In this document: positions 27,428-37,766 of the stretch, in pieces
Layout of the letters: every line of letters starts with the position of its first letter
How positions within the stretch are numbered: position 1 is the first letter of the stretch
Assembly: GCA_025056455.1 (NCBI GenBank)
Contig: JANWVY010000005.1
Location: forward strand, 1-64,000
DNA length: 64,000 nucleotides
Direction: 5' to 3'
DNA from: Bryobacteraceae bacterium
Lineage (GTDB): Bacteria; Acidobacteriota; Terriglobia; Bryobacterales; Bryobacteraceae
Notes under the pieces: model-generated
The model's input: only the letters and a program-made list of their open reading frames with translations
The model's database searches: none
Told to the model about the DNA's origin: nothing
Made by a program: the position numbers and the translations under genes

Positions 27428-28741
27428 ATGCCTGTTCCTGTTGTCACGCTCAACGCTTATCATGTTCTCGGGATTTCTTGCTTTGGCGTGGGACTTGGCA
27501 ACTGGCTGAAGCGCCGGTTGCCGGTGCTCGACAAGCTGAACATCCCGTCTTCCATTGTGGGCGGCCTGATCTATGCGCTGCTCACCTTGGTTTTGCGTGA
27601 CCGCGTCGTCAACTTTCGAATGGATCTGGTCCTGCGCGACATCTTAATGGTGGGTTTTTTCACCACCATTGGCATGAGCGCGAGTCTGCGCCTCATCAAA
27701 GCAGGCGGCCTCCAGGTCCTCACCTTTTTCGCTCTCGCGACGCTCGGGGCGGTCCTCCAAAGTTTGCTCGGCATCGGCTTAGCCCTGCTGGTGGGAATTA
27801 ATCCGCTGCTGGGTATTATTTCCGGCGCCGTGGCGCTAACTGGGGGGCCGGCGACCGCCCTTGCCTTTGGCAAAGAGTTTGAAAAGTTTGGCGTCCAGGG
27901 CGCCACAGCCGTCGGCGTCGCCTCTGCAATGTTCGGCATCACGATGGGCGGTCTTCTGGGCGGTTGGATTGGTGGGCGCTTGATCCGCAAACACCATTTG
28001 CGCCCCGCTGCCCCGAACGCCACAGCTGGCGCTCGTTCGGCACCCCGGCAAGCCATGGCCGCCGCAGCGGCTCACAACCCTTCAGCCTCGGAAGTTGCTT
28101 ATGCGGCCGATCCTCCGGCCGAGCCCATCGCGGTGCTGGGAGACGAGAGCGAGGCCGAAGAGAATGCCTTGCTTTCTAGCGTCATTGCCATCGCCATCGC
28201 CATGGGATTGGGCTCGGTCATTAGCAGCTGGTTAAGCACGCTGCCCCTTCCCTGGGACCCTTCGAAGAAACTCGTCTTACCGGCCTATATCGGTTCCATG
28301 CTCGCTGCCGCTGTGCTGCGAAACCTCGACGACCGGTTTGGCTTTCTCAAACTCTCTCAGCATCACATTGACTCGATTGGTAATATCTCGCTCTACGTGT
28401 TCATTGTGATGGCCCTACTGACTCTGGAGCTGTGGCAGCTTGCAGCCTTAGCCGGTCCGTTCTTTATTCTTCTCGTAGGACAGCTCTTGCTCATTTTCCC
28501 CATGTGCTTTTTCCTAACTTTCTACGGGATGGGGCGCGACTACGAAGCAGCGGTCATGTCAGGCGGATTTTGCGGCTTCATGATGGGAACCACGGCCAAC
28601 GCCATGGCTTGCATGGACGTAATTGTCAAGAAGTACGGGCCAGCGCCCCGCGCCTTCATCGTGGTGCCGCTGGTGGGCGCCTTCCTAATTGACTTCACCA
28701 ACGCCATCATCATCACGACGATGATGAACTTCTTCCTCTAA
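27428..28741 (+). CDS. GltS-like sodium/glutamate symporter family protein
   Basis: This 437-residue membrane protein has about ten hydrophobic helices. A long hydrophilic loop (about 190-260, rich in Ala/Glu) lies between two similar halves. Each half contains a glycine-rich reentrant segment: ALTGGPATALAFG in the first, MSGGFCGFMMGTTANAMA in the second. This is the GltS arrangement. The ATG at 27428 follows an AGAAAG site and begins with a hydrophobic helix; the longer frame overlaps ubiD. The expected function is Na+-coupled glutamate uptake; the substrate is inferred from the family only. Confidence 0.75.
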   Translation: MPVPVVTLNAYHVLGISCFGVGLGNWLKRRLPVLDKLNIPSSIVGGLIYALLTLVLRDRVVNFRMDLVLRDILMVGFFTTIGMSASLRLIKAGGLQVLTFFALATLGAVLQSLLGIGLALLVGINPLLGIISGAVALTGGPATALAFGKEFEKFGVQGATAVGVASAMFGITMGGLLGGWIGGRLIRKHHLRPAAPNATAGARSAPRQAMAAAAAHNPSASEVAYAADPPAEPIAVLGDESEAEENALLSSVIAIAIAMGLGSVISSWLSTLPLPWDPSKKLVLPAYIGSMLAAAVLRNLDDRFGFLKLSQHHIDSIGNISLYVFIVMALLTLELWQLAALAGPFFILLVGQLLLIFPMCFFLTFYGMGRDYEAAVMSGGFCGFMMGTTANAMACMDVIVKKYGPAPRAFIVVPLVGAFLIDFTNAIIITTMMNFFL

Positions 28742-28835
28742 ACCGCGGTTGCTCTAATCTCGAAACTTCAGTCGTTTAGGGTAAATCCCGGAGACCAGTC
28801 ACCAGGAAACTCTATGGGACAATAGTAGTTTGTTC

Positions 28836-31800
28836 ATGGACGACCGGACTCTTCGTAGCCAGGCCCTTTTTGAAACGCTTGCCGAGCGCATTCTGGTGCT
28901 GGACGGCGCCATGGGCACCATGTTGCAACAAGCGAATTTAACCGCGGCGGATTTCGGCGGAGCGGCGCTAGAAGGCTGCAACGAAAATCTCGTTCTGACC
29001 CGGCCCGACGTCGTCCTTGAGATTCACAAAAGGTATTTTGCTGCGGGCGCCGATATGGTGGAAACCAACACTTTCGGCGGTACGAGCATTGTTCTGGCCG
29101 AGTATGGCCTGGAGAGTAAAGCCTACCAGATCAACTACGTCGCCGCACAGCTAGCGCGGCAGGCGGCCGCCGAATTCTCCCGGCCGGGCCGGCTGCGATT
29201 TGTGGCCGGCTCGATGGGACCGACAACCAAAGCCATCACAGTAACCGGCGGGGTCACCTTCGCCGAGCTCAAAGAGGCGTTTTATCAACAAGCCAAAGGC
29301 CTCGTGGAAGGCGGTGCGGATGTTTTGCTGGTGGAAACCTGCCAGGACACCCGCAACGTAAAAGCCGCTTTGCTCGCCATCCAGCGTTTGGCGCGGGAGC
29401 GAAACGAGCGGCTGTTGGTGATGGTGTCCGGAACCATTGAGCCCATGGGGACGATGCTGGCTGGGCAAACCGCGGACGCTCTTTGCGCCTCGATCTCCCA
29501 TGCTGATTTGCTATCAATCGGTCTGAATTGCGCCACTGGGCCGGAGTTTATGACGGATCACATCCGCACCCTCCACGAAATGGCTCAAACGCGCATTTCC
29601 TGCTATCCCAATGCGGGCCTGCCGGATGAGGAAGGCCGTTATCTGGAAACCCCGCAATCGCTCGCCGCGCAATTAGAAAAATTCGCCGACCACGGCTGGC
29701 TGAATATTGTGGGCGGCTGCTGTGGCACGACGCCAGATCACATCGCGCACATCGCTCAGATGGTTGAGGGCAAGAAGCCGCGCGCCAATCGCCCGCCTTC
29801 ACACCGATCTTATTACGCGGGCGTCGAGCTCGTAGAAGCTGAGCCCAGCAACCGCCCGCTCATTGTCGGCGAGCGCACCAACGTAATCGGGTCGCGGCTG
29901 TTCAAAGAGCTCGTGGCGCAGAACAAGTGGGAAGAGGCAACGGATATCGCCCGGCGTCAGGTGCGCAACGGAGCCCATATCGTAGATGTCTGCCTGCAAT
30001 CGAGCGAACGCGATGAACTTCAGGATATCCCTCCTTTCTATGAGCATCTGATCCGGAAGATCAAAGCGCCGATTATGATCGACACCACGGATCCAGCAGC
30101 CGTGGAACTGGCGCTCACCTACTGCCAAGGCAAAAGCATTATTAATTCCATCAATCTGGAAGACGGCGAGGAGAAGTTTGAAAAAGTTTGTCCGCTAGCC
30201 CGCGCCTACGGGGCGGCCATCGTTGTCGGCACGATTGATGAGGACCCGGTTCAAGCGCAGGCTTTCACTCGGGAACGCAAGCTGGCCATCGCCCAGCGCT
30301 CGGTCCGGCTGTTGACGGAGAAGTACGGCATTCCTGCTGAGGACATCATCATCGATCCACTGGTGTTTCCTTGCGCCACGGGGGATGAGAACTACATTGG
30401 GGGCGCCGTTGAAACCATCGAAGCCATCCGCCTGATCAAAGAAGCGATCCCTCACGTCAAGACCATTTTGGGGATTTCGAACATATCCTTTGGCTTGCCG
30501 CCCGCCGCGCGCGAGATCGTCAATTCCGTCTTTTTGTACTATTGCACCAAGGCGGGTTTGGATCTGGCCATTGTGAACGCCGAAAAGCTCGAGCGTTTCG
30601 CCTCCATCCCGATTGAAGAGCGGCGCCTGGCCGAGCATTTATTGTTTAACACGCCACCCGAGGAGGTGCCCGGCGATCACCCTGATGCCGAACTCCTCAA
30701 AACAGCGCCCGAAGACTGGCGCGAGCAAACGCGGGAACAAAAGATCGCCATCAATCAATTTCACATTGCCGCCATTACAGAGCACTTCCGCAAAGCGGCG
30801 GCCAAGGCGCGAAAAAAAGCAGAGGATCTTCCGCTCGACCAGCGCCTGGCAAACTACATCATTGAAGGGGTCAAAGATGGGCTCGTTGCTGATCTCGACC
30901 GCAAGCTCGCCGAAGGAGCCACTCCGCTAGACATCATCAACGGGCCGCTCATGGCGGGTATGACGGAGGTCGGCCGGCTGTTCAACAATAACGAACTGAT
31001 TGTCGCGGAAGTGCTGCAATCGGCCGAGGCCATGAAGGCCGCAGTGAGCTACCTCCAGCGATTCATGGAAAAGGCGGATACGAGCACGCGGGGCAAGATC
31101 ATTCTGGCCACCGTCAAGGGCGACGTCCATGATATTGGCAAGAATCTCGTCGAGATCATCCTGAGCAATAACGGCTATGAGGTGGTGAATCTGGGCATCA
31201 AGGTTCCACCCGAGGATTTGATCCGAGCCTATCGCGAGCACAAGCCGGATGCCATCGGCTTGTCGGGGTTGCTCGTTAAAAGCGCGCAGCAAATGGTGGT
31301 AACGGGCAATGACCTAAAAGAAGCCGGAATTCAGGTTCCGCTGTTGGTTGGCGGCGCAGCGCTTTCAGAGAAATTTACGGTTACGAAGATTGCTCCGGCT
31401 TACTGCGCGCCCACGTTTTACGCCAAAGATGCCATGACGGGGCTGCGGCTGCTCAATGAAATCATGGACCCGGCGACACGGGAGGAGATGTTGAGGGCCC
31501 ACACTTGGAGTGGCGGCAACGTGGATATTCAGGCACCCGTCCACCGCGCTGCGCCGGCGTCGGAGAAGCGGAGCCCGAAGGTCCGCGTCGATCTTCCGAT
31601 TCCTGCCGCGCCGTACTTGGACCGCAAAGTGCGTGTGGTGCCGAACCTCGCTGAAATTTGGAGCTACATCAACCCCTACATGCTCTACGGCCGTCATTTG
31701 GGCTACAAGGGGAATTTTGAAAAGAATCTGCATGATCGCGAACCGAAAGCGTTGGAGCTCTTTCACCAGGTAGAAGAGGTGAAGAAGCGGGCGGCGGAGT

Positions 31801-32411
31801 TTATGAAGGTGCGCGCCGTTTGGCGTTTTTTTGAAGCCGAGCGCGAGGGGAACTCCATTCACTTATTCGAGCCAGGAGCTTCGTCACCGGTGCATACTTT
31901 CCGCTTCGGACGCCAGCCCAAAGAAGACGGACTGTGCTTGAGCGACTACATCTTAGATCCGGAGGATTCGCGGCGGGATCACCTGGCGTTGTTTGTGGTC
32001 ACGGCGGGAGAAGGGGTCCGCGAGCATGCGGAAGCAGCCAAGGCGGCGGGGGAATATTTTTACGCGCACGCCTTACAGGCGCTTGCTATCGAGACGGCGG
32101 AAGCCTGCGCGGAGTGGCTTCATCGCCGCATTCGTGAGGACTGGGGCTTTCCCGACCCTCCGACCATGACCATGCAGGAACGGTTCACTTCACGCTACCG
32201 GGGCAAGCGCTACAGTTTTGGCTATCCGGCCTGCCCCAATTTGGACGATCAGGCGGGCATCTGGAAGCTGCTCAACCCGGAAGAAATTGGAGTGCGGCTA
32301 ACCGAGGGCATGATGATGGAACCGGAGGCTAGCGTAAGCGCCATGGTGTTTCATCATCCGGATTGCACTTACTTTACGGCGAGTGAAGCCACAGCCGAGG
32401 TCGTGGCGTAG
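28836..32411 (+). CDS. metH: Cobalamin-dependent methionine synthase, full length
   Basis: This 1191-residue protein has all four MetH modules. The homocysteine domain (about 10-320) shows the zinc-binding GGCCGTTPDH. The methyltetrahydrofolate pterin-binding domain (about 340-620) contains GERTNVIGSRLF. The B12 cap and Rossmann domains (about 660-890) carry GDVHDIGKNLVE, whose His coordinates cobalt. The reactivation domain (about 930-1190) contains YSFGYPACPNLDDQ. It transfers a methyl group from methyl-THF to homocysteine in the cytosol. The ATG is at 28836; a TTG two codons earlier is in frame. I looked for and did not see a SAM or cobalamin riboswitch in the 94-bp upstream gap. Confidence 0.95.
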   Translation: MDDRTLRSQALFETLAERILVLDGAMGTMLQQANLTAADFGGAALEGCNENLVLTRPDVVLEIHKRYFAAGADMVETNTFGGTSIVLAEYGLESKAYQINYVAAQLARQAAAEFSRPGRLRFVAGSMGPTTKAITVTGGVTFAELKEAFYQQAKGLVEGGADVLLVETCQDTRNVKAALLAIQRLARERNERLLVMVSGTIEPMGTMLAGQTADALCASISHADLLSIGLNCATGPEFMTDHIRTLHEMAQTRISCYPNAGLPDEEGRYLETPQSLAAQLEKFADHGWLNIVGGCCGTTPDHIAHIAQMVEGKKPRANRPPSHRSYYAGVELVEAEPSNRPLIVGERTNVIGSRLFKELVAQNKWEEATDIARRQVRNGAHIVDVCLQSSERDELQDIPPFYEHLIRKIKAPIMIDTTDPAAVELALTYCQGKSIINSINLEDGEEKFEKVCPLARAYGAAIVVGTIDEDPVQAQAFTRERKLAIAQRSVRLLTEKYGIPAEDIIIDPLVFPCATGDENYIGGAVETIEAIRLIKEAIPHVKTILGISNISFGLPPAAREIVNSVFLYYCTKAGLDLAIVNAEKLERFASIPIEERRLAEHLLFNTPPEEVPGDHPDAELLKTAPEDWREQTREQKIAINQFHIAAITEHFRKAAAKARKKAEDLPLDQRLANYIIEGVKDGLVADLDRKLAEGATPLDIINGPLMAGMTEVGRLFNNNELIVAEVLQSAEAMKAAVSYLQRFMEKADTSTRGKIILATVKGDVHDIGKNLVEIILSNNGYEVVNLGIKVPPEDLIRAYREHKPDAIGLSGLLVKSAQQMVVTGNDLKEAGIQVPLLVGGAALSEKFTVTKIAPAYCAPTFYAKDAMTGLRLLNEIMDPATREEMLRAHTWSGGNVDIQAPVHRAAPASEKRSPKVRVDLPIPAAPYLDRKVRVVPNLAEIWSYINPYMLYGRHLGYKGNFEKNLHDREPKALELFHQVEEVKKRAAEFMKVRAVWRFFEAEREGNSIHLFEPGASSPVHTFRFGRQPKEDGLCLSDYILDPEDSRRDHLALFVVTAGEGVREHAEAAKAAGEYFYAHALQALAIETAEACAEWLHRRIREDWGFPDPPTMTMQERFTSRYRGKRYSFGYPACPNLDDQAGIWKLLNPEEIGVRLTEGMMMEPEASVSAMVFHHPDCTYFTASEATAEVVA

Positions 32412-32675
32412 AGCAAGGTTGCGGGCTCGTCCGGCTGCGGGTTGGAGACGGGGCAAGATCACTAGCGTCTCGCAAAGGGACAATTCTACCTTTTTATGCT
32501 CCTCAAATCCGATTGTATGGGGGTAAAGCTTCTTCGCTCCGGCCGGACTGTCTTCGGAGTGTAGGGCAACGCCGCAGCGTATACGAAAAACTTGGTGTAC
32601 ACTGTCCAAAAAATCGAAGGGGCGGACGGACAAAAGTGTTATTTTGTGGCAGACCGCGGTTCTAACTTCGCTTCG

Positions 32676-35378
32676 ATGAGTTTGGACTTTCAAGAATTTG
32701 AGGTTGTGTACCGAGCAATAACGGGTCATGACAGCGCGTTTTCTTGGCAGTATAGGCTGTTTTGTGATCTTGAAGCCGGTAGGTTTCCTTCGGACATAGA
32801 GCTCGCTACCGGACTCGGGAAAACTTCCATCATCGCCCTTTGGGTGCTTGCCCTGGGACGAGCGATTCGTCGCCCGGATTGCCCTGTGCCACGTCGCTTG
32901 GCTTACATTGTGGATCGCCGGGTGGTCGTTGATCAGGCGTCGGAATTCGCTGAGCAAGTCCGGGTCCGCCTGGAGAAGGCGGTAGATGACCCCGAGAACC
33001 CCTTACAGCCTTACGCAGCGGCCTTGAGCGACGCTGGATGCACACCGGGAGTACTCCAGACATCAACTTTACGCGGGCAGCGAACCCAGGACACGCAGTG
33101 GCGGGATGATCCTTCTCGGCCGGCAATCATCATAGGAACCGTGGACATGGTCGGCTCCCGGCTACTTTTCAGCGGGTACGGGCGGGTTGGGCCCTGGACC
33201 CGATCACTCGAAGCGGGCTTGCTTGGTCAGGATTGCCTGGTTGTGCTCGATGAGGCGCATCTTTGTTCCCCCTTCGCTGCCACGTTGGCAGCCATCGAAC
33301 GTCAACGAAGCAGCCTTGCACCATTCGGCGTGATCCGCATGGGAGCCACGATGGAACCAGTTGCTGACCTATTATCAAGGACTCCTGGATTACCGTTTAG
33401 CCCATCCAGACAACCATTTCAGTTACGCGAGAATGAGGTCTCTGAGCAGAAACTGAGAGACAGGCTACTTGCTCCGAAATGGATTCAGCTAATTGAGGTA
33501 GCTGCGGGAGCAGGTCAGCAACTTGCCAAATGGGCTATCGAAAAGGTCAAACACGAACCAAGTGCTTCGATTGGATTGATCTTGAATACGGTCGAGGAAG
33601 CGAAAAAGTGCGCCAGCGCCCTTAAAGCGAAGCTACTTGAGGCCGATTTCATAACTCTCACCGGCAGTATGCGTGGGTACGATCGGGACACCATTACGCG
33701 CTCAAAAGAGTACGACAGATTTCGTTGCGGGCGCGACCGGTCGGTCCCACACACACGACCTGCCTTTTTGGTCGCTACTTCATGTATTGAGGTTGGAGCG
33801 GATCTCGATTGTGACCATCTGGGAACGGAAGTGTGCGCCGCGGACAGTCTTATTCAGCGGCTAGGAAGAGTTAACAGGTTAGGGTTACACCAGGAACCTG
33901 GCTCGACGGTGGTGATTGTCGGCAAGGCCGACGATACGAATGCAGCTGGACGAGTGTTTTTGCGTCTCCAGCAGCTGCAGCACAACGGTCCGCTGTGCGG
34001 CTCGCCTGAAACACTGCCTCGATTGTTGCTGGGTGGGGATCGAGCCCATGGTTTGTTCGAAGTGCGCGTGCCTCCTCCGGCGCTTACGCCTGCCGTACTC
34101 GACGACTTGTCAATGACATCAAAGTATCCAAAAAAGAATGCGCGCGTCGATGTTAGCCGCTGGCTGCATGGCAGCGTTGAGGATGCATCGCTGTACGTGG
34201 AAATCGCTTGGCGAGACGAACTGGACTGGATCGCTGACGTTGAGGGACTTGCGCGACTCCTGCACTCGTTTCCTATTGCGCCGCGCGAGACGGCACGCTG
34301 CCCTATCTATGAAGCGGTTGAGGTGCTCGCGATGGCTCGTGACCGCGCTGGCAAGGAACAAAGTCTCGGCAATCGTTGCGTGTTTTTCTATCGTGATGGT
34401 GTTCCTGAAGGGCAACCCCTGCGATCCTTGCCAACAGACAAGGACGAGCTTCGCCGGCTACTGTACAATGCGCTCGTCGTGCTGCCCGCATCGGTTGGTG
34501 GCTACGATGGCCGGTTTGTCGATCCTGAAGCGAGGAACCCTGTGGTCGACGTGGCGGAAGACGCTCAGCCGTCGAACCGAGCGCGCCGCTGTCGACTACG
34601 GATAAGCTTTGGCTGGATCGGGCTCGCGCGCGATGGATCAATTTCAAGCAGAATATACATCGATCCCGAGACCACGGAGGAGGAGTTACCCGCAGAGAGT
34701 GCCCACGCCGTCAGGACTCTGCTCGGTGCTGGTTGGCGGCTGGTTGCAAGCGCTGGCGACGGCCAAAACGGTGTGTTAGTGGCGCGTGAAGACCACCACG
34801 CGATCACAGAAGCCGAGGATGACGAAGCCGCTCTGGGCTTTCGCAATCCAGTGCCGCTCAAGAGGCATCTCTTCGATGCCCGCGAAAAGGCCAAACTGCT
34901 CTGTGAGCGTCTAGGTGTGACCGATGGCAACATCCGCACAGCTGTGCTCGAGGCCGCAGGAGGCCACGATGTAGGCAAGGACTGCCCGTGGTGGCAGCGT
35001 GCGGTCGGAAGCTTCACCAATCCGCCAGTTGCCAAATCCGGGCAGGAGGATTTCAACCACGCAATCAATCAGGGCTATCGGCATGAGCTCGGGTCCGTCT
35101 CCATGCTGCAACAGGCGGCCTCGGTGACTTCCATGGAGCCATGCGCAGCTGACCTTCTCCTACATCTTGTTGCTGCGCACCACGGGCATGGGCGGCCAGG
35201 ATTCCGACCCGAAGCCATGGGGCCCATTCCAAGGAAAGAACTCCAGCAGGCCATCGACGCCATTCCGGCGCGTTTTGCGCGGGTACAGGCGGCGCATGGC
35301 TGGTGGGGCCTCGCTTGGCTGGAAGCTCTGGTGAAAGCGGCCGACGTCCTCGCGTCGCGCGAGGAGGAGGCAGAATGA
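32676..35378 (+). CDS. cas3: Type I-G (I-U) CRISPR helicase-nuclease Cas3 with C-terminal HD domain
   Basis: This 900-residue protein has a superfamily 2 helicase first: Walker A ATGLGKTS (44-51), the DEAH box VLDEAHL near residue 195, motif III-like RMGATMEP, and motif VI IQRLGRVNRLG. The HD nuclease comes last, with AGGHDVGKD near residue 770, an HH pair in AAHHGHG, and a late KAADVLA. Helicase-then-HD order is the mark of I-U/I-G Cas3. The start at MSLDFQEFEVVYRAITG is chosen over an upstream TTG frame because it begins the conserved N-terminus. It opens a four-gene overlapping operon. It should unwind and shred target DNA after Cascade binding. All catalytic motifs appear intact. Confidence 0.92.
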   Translation: MSLDFQEFEVVYRAITGHDSAFSWQYRLFCDLEAGRFPSDIELATGLGKTSIIALWVLALGRAIRRPDCPVPRRLAYIVDRRVVVDQASEFAEQVRVRLEKAVDDPENPLQPYAAALSDAGCTPGVLQTSTLRGQRTQDTQWRDDPSRPAIIIGTVDMVGSRLLFSGYGRVGPWTRSLEAGLLGQDCLVVLDEAHLCSPFAATLAAIERQRSSLAPFGVIRMGATMEPVADLLSRTPGLPFSPSRQPFQLRENEVSEQKLRDRLLAPKWIQLIEVAAGAGQQLAKWAIEKVKHEPSASIGLILNTVEEAKKCASALKAKLLEADFITLTGSMRGYDRDTITRSKEYDRFRCGRDRSVPHTRPAFLVATSCIEVGADLDCDHLGTEVCAADSLIQRLGRVNRLGLHQEPGSTVVIVGKADDTNAAGRVFLRLQQLQHNGPLCGSPETLPRLLLGGDRAHGLFEVRVPPPALTPAVLDDLSMTSKYPKKNARVDVSRWLHGSVEDASLYVEIAWRDELDWIADVEGLARLLHSFPIAPRETARCPIYEAVEVLAMARDRAGKEQSLGNRCVFFYRDGVPEGQPLRSLPTDKDELRRLLYNALVVLPASVGGYDGRFVDPEARNPVVDVAEDAQPSNRARRCRLRISFGWIGLARDGSISSRIYIDPETTEEELPAESAHAVRTLLGAGWRLVASAGDGQNGVLVAREDHHAITEAEDDEAALGFRNPVPLKRHLFDAREKAKLLCERLGVTDGNIRTAVLEAAGGHDVGKDCPWWQRAVGSFTNPPVAKSGQEDFNHAINQGYRHELGSVSMLQQAASVTSMEPCAADLLLHLVAAHHGHGRPGFRPEAMGPIPRKELQQAIDAIPARFARVQAAHGWWGLAWLEALVKAADVLASREEEAE

Positions 35379-36364
35379 ACTCCCTCATCGTAGCCGTTGA
35401 TGCCACCAATCCGGGTGAATACTTGGCTGTGTGCGGCATCATCGAGTTGGTCGGCCGACTTGACGAGTCGTCAACATCGGCTTGGACCCGAAAGCCGGGG
35501 TTGGTAGAGCAGGCGCCGTCAGCCGTATGCGACGTGTGCGAAATTCTGACGCGCGTCGAGGAAGCGGCATTTTCAGAGAAGCTCGCAAGGGGACTCGGTT
35601 CCCGAGATGCATGGTACGCCGTCACTGATGAAGCGCGCGTGCCCTTGGCCAACGCTGTAGCAAAGTGGACCGCCGGTGTCGAGTTCGTGCTTCCCGGTTC
35701 CTGCGATCCCATCGTCATCGATCACTGGTATGAGTGGGCCTTTGTAAAGGGTGATCGCGTGGTTCAGAAACCCGATAAGAAACGCGATGGCAAGGGCAGA
35801 TGGAAATTTTGGGCCGGCCAGCAAGATGGCAACAAAGGCATCACCGGGCTTCTGCTGGACTTGGTGGATGCTTCGGCAAACCTGAACGGTGCTACACGTC
35901 TGCAGGAAGTCCTTGCGTTTGGTTCATCTGGGAGCAGTCGGCTCAACGTGGATGCAGCGACGACCCGCTCCTCCATCGACCGTGGCATAAGCGCGAACGA
36001 CGCGGCCGCCGATGGTGGTTCCATTGGTCGGCCCGGTCTCGAACTGCTCGCCGCGATCGGCCTGTCAGCGTTCTTCCCGCCGCGCCGGTACGGGGATGCG
36101 GCGCCTGACGGAACCGTCGCAGTTCATAAACGGCTTTTTCGTTACTTCACCTGGACGCCGCAAGCGCCTGTTTGCCTTGCGCGCCTCTGCGCCCGAGGCG
36201 TAGGCGTCCCTGGGTTCCAGGGCGTTCGGCGCGAGGCGCCGATCGGTAGGATGGGCCAGTACTCGTACCTGCGGTTCGCACGCCCAGCCGGCGTAGGCGG
36301 TATGGCAGCGGTGACTGACGAAAGCACGGACGAGGACATGGCTGAGGAGAACTCCCATGACTAG
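35375..36364 (+). CDS. csb3: Type I-G Cas8/Csb3-like large-subunit protein
   Basis: This 329-residue protein starts at MNSLIVAVDATNPGEYLAVCG and overlaps the cas3 stop by 4 bp (ATGA). A KFWAGQQDGNKG segment (about 135-146) and a LNVDAATTRSS stretch are consistent with Csb3 (Cas8u2), the position-matched subunit in I-U operons. Its weak conservation is normal for Cas8. The C-terminus is acidic. It should help recognise the PAM and recruit Cas3. The assignment rests mainly on operon order plus weak motif similarity. Confidence 0.75.
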   Translation: MNSLIVAVDATNPGEYLAVCGIIELVGRLDESSTSAWTRKPGLVEQAPSAVCDVCEILTRVEEAAFSEKLARGLGSRDAWYAVTDEARVPLANAVAKWTAGVEFVLPGSCDPIVIDHWYEWAFVKGDRVVQKPDKKRDGKGRWKFWAGQQDGNKGITGLLLDLVDASANLNGATRLQEVLAFGSSGSSRLNVDAATTRSSIDRGISANDAAADGGSIGRPGLELLAAIGLSAFFPPRRYGDAAPDGTVAVHKRLFRYFTWTPQAPVCLARLCARGVGVPGFQGVRREAPIGRMGQYSYLRFARPAGVGGMAAVTDESTDEDMAEENSHD

Positions 36365-37766
36365 CGACACCAACATTCTTTCGGACTACGACGGCTTCCT
36401 CAGAGATGAGGCGGACATTGCAGCCATTGTGATTCGCGAGCGTCTCCGTCCGGTTCAGGGACCCCGTGGAGTGTTCTTTCCACCGACGTTCGCTGCTATT
36501 GGACAGGGGAAAAAGAGCGATTACCACATCGACCGTATCGGGCCTCTCGCCGACGATCCGGAACGGGCAGCGCGCGACGGCGTCATCGCCAACCGGTGTA
36601 CTGTGGACTCTGTTCCGTCCCAGGCCAATCGGTTGGAGAATCGCCTGCTGCGTTACTCGGGGAAATACATCCCCAAGGTGAGCATCTCGGGGAGCCGTGT
36701 TGGGGAACAATCGCTCGATTTGTTGGAGGTGGGACACCGCGTCGCTGATGCGGTCCTGCGCTACACTGCTGACAACGGCTACGAACCGTTCAGAGCGGCT
36801 CTCCGTGCATTCGTGGCAGGCGACGCGGCTCCCTTGGCGCGCCTTGCTCCAACCTCACTCGTGTTCGGGCATTGGGACAGTCGCCCGGGCGGAACCAAGT
36901 CTAAGGCTCGTCGTATCCTGCGCAGTGAAATCGTCGCTTACAACGTGGCGCGTGTGACGAAGCGCAGCCAGTACTGGTCGAGCATCGACCCCGAGGTAAA
37001 TGAGGAGTTGGGCCAGATCTTGGCGGAGGCGAAGGAGGCGGCAAGTCGAGACCCTGAGACGAAGAACCCCGCCTCGCAGTTAGGTATGACCGACGTGCCC
37101 GCACCAGAATCTCCGGGAGGTGTGATCGCCTTCGGGAAGATCGAGCGGACCTCGATGATTGCACTATCCGGATTGAGATCGCTCACCGCTTTCCCGGCGC
37201 CGACGTCAGCCCAGAGCGAGGCATCTGCGGGGAATGCTAACGCGCAGGTAATCGATCCGGACCAGACTTTGGCTCTTCGCCGCTACCTGTTTGCGTTGTC
37301 GCTTGCGGCTGTGGTGGACCCGGGTGCCTGGGACCTCCGCGAGGGATGTATTCTCGTGCGAAATGGGCCGCCTCCGTCCGGGGATCTCAGTGACGGGGAA
37401 ACTCCCATCACAGCAACACTGGTGCGCTTCAACGGCGAAGAACAATCCTTTACGCTGCCTTCGCCAGCTGATGTCGAAGCATACCTGGAGGCCGCCACGG
37501 ACGCTTTCTTCCAGAATGGCCTTCCTAAAGCGACGCAACTCACTTTTGCGCCCAAACTCGCATATGCCGCAGTCGCGGAGCCCAAGACAAAGAAAGATTT
37601 TGTTGAGAGGCTGGCAGCGCTGCAAGACTATGCGGGGAAAGAGGCGGAACTCAAGCAGATGGACCTTCGCAAACTTAAGAAATTGTGGCAGGAAAAGCAG
37701 GCTCCCGCCGCCGGGCCCGAGGACTCGGGTGGGTCGGGAGGCGACTCGAGCCCGACGGAGCCCTGA
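36357..37766 (+). CDS. csb1: Type I-G Cas7/Csb1 (GSU0053-like) backbone RAMP
   Basis: This 469-residue protein carries Csb1 hallmarks: an early GVFFPPTFAA segment (about 37-46), and VDSVPSQANRLENRLL (about 83-98), which matches the family's DSvQSQANRxE motif. It would polymerise along the crRNA to form the Cascade backbone. Its ATG lies 8 bp inside the upstream csb3 gene. A low-complexity tail of Pro/Ala/Gly/Asp follows a charged LRKLKKLWQEKQ helix at the C-terminus. There is no sign of frameshift. Confidence 0.88.
   Translation: MTSDTNILSDYDGFLRDEADIAAIVIRERLRPVQGPRGVFFPPTFAAIGQGKKSDYHIDRIGPLADDPERAARDGVIANRCTVDSVPSQANRLENRLLRYSGKYIPKVSISGSRVGEQSLDLLEVGHRVADAVLRYTADNGYEPFRAALRAFVAGDAAPLARLAPTSLVFGHWDSRPGGTKSKARRILRSEIVAYNVARVTKRSQYWSSIDPEVNEELGQILAEAKEAASRDPETKNPASQLGMTDVPAPESPGGVIAFGKIERTSMIALSGLRSLTAFPAPTSAQSEASAGNANAQVIDPDQTLALRRYLFALSLAAVVDPGAWDLREGCILVRNGPPPSGDLSDGETPITATLVRFNGEEQSFTLPSPADVEAYLEAATDAFFQNGLPKATQLTFAPKLAYAAVAEPKTKKDFVERLAALQDYAGKEAELKQMDLRKLKKLWQEKQAPAAGPEDSGGSGGDSSPTEP

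Noticed and set aside
28742-28835. SAM or cobalamin riboswitch before metH
   Set aside because: The gap is only 94 bp and shows neither the cobalamin box nor SAM-type stems; only a 10-bp palindrome AACCGCGGTT is present just after the transporter gene.
32592-32675. In-frame TTG extension of cas3
   Set aside because: The conserved N-terminus starts at the ATG at 32676, and the extension has no family-like sequence.
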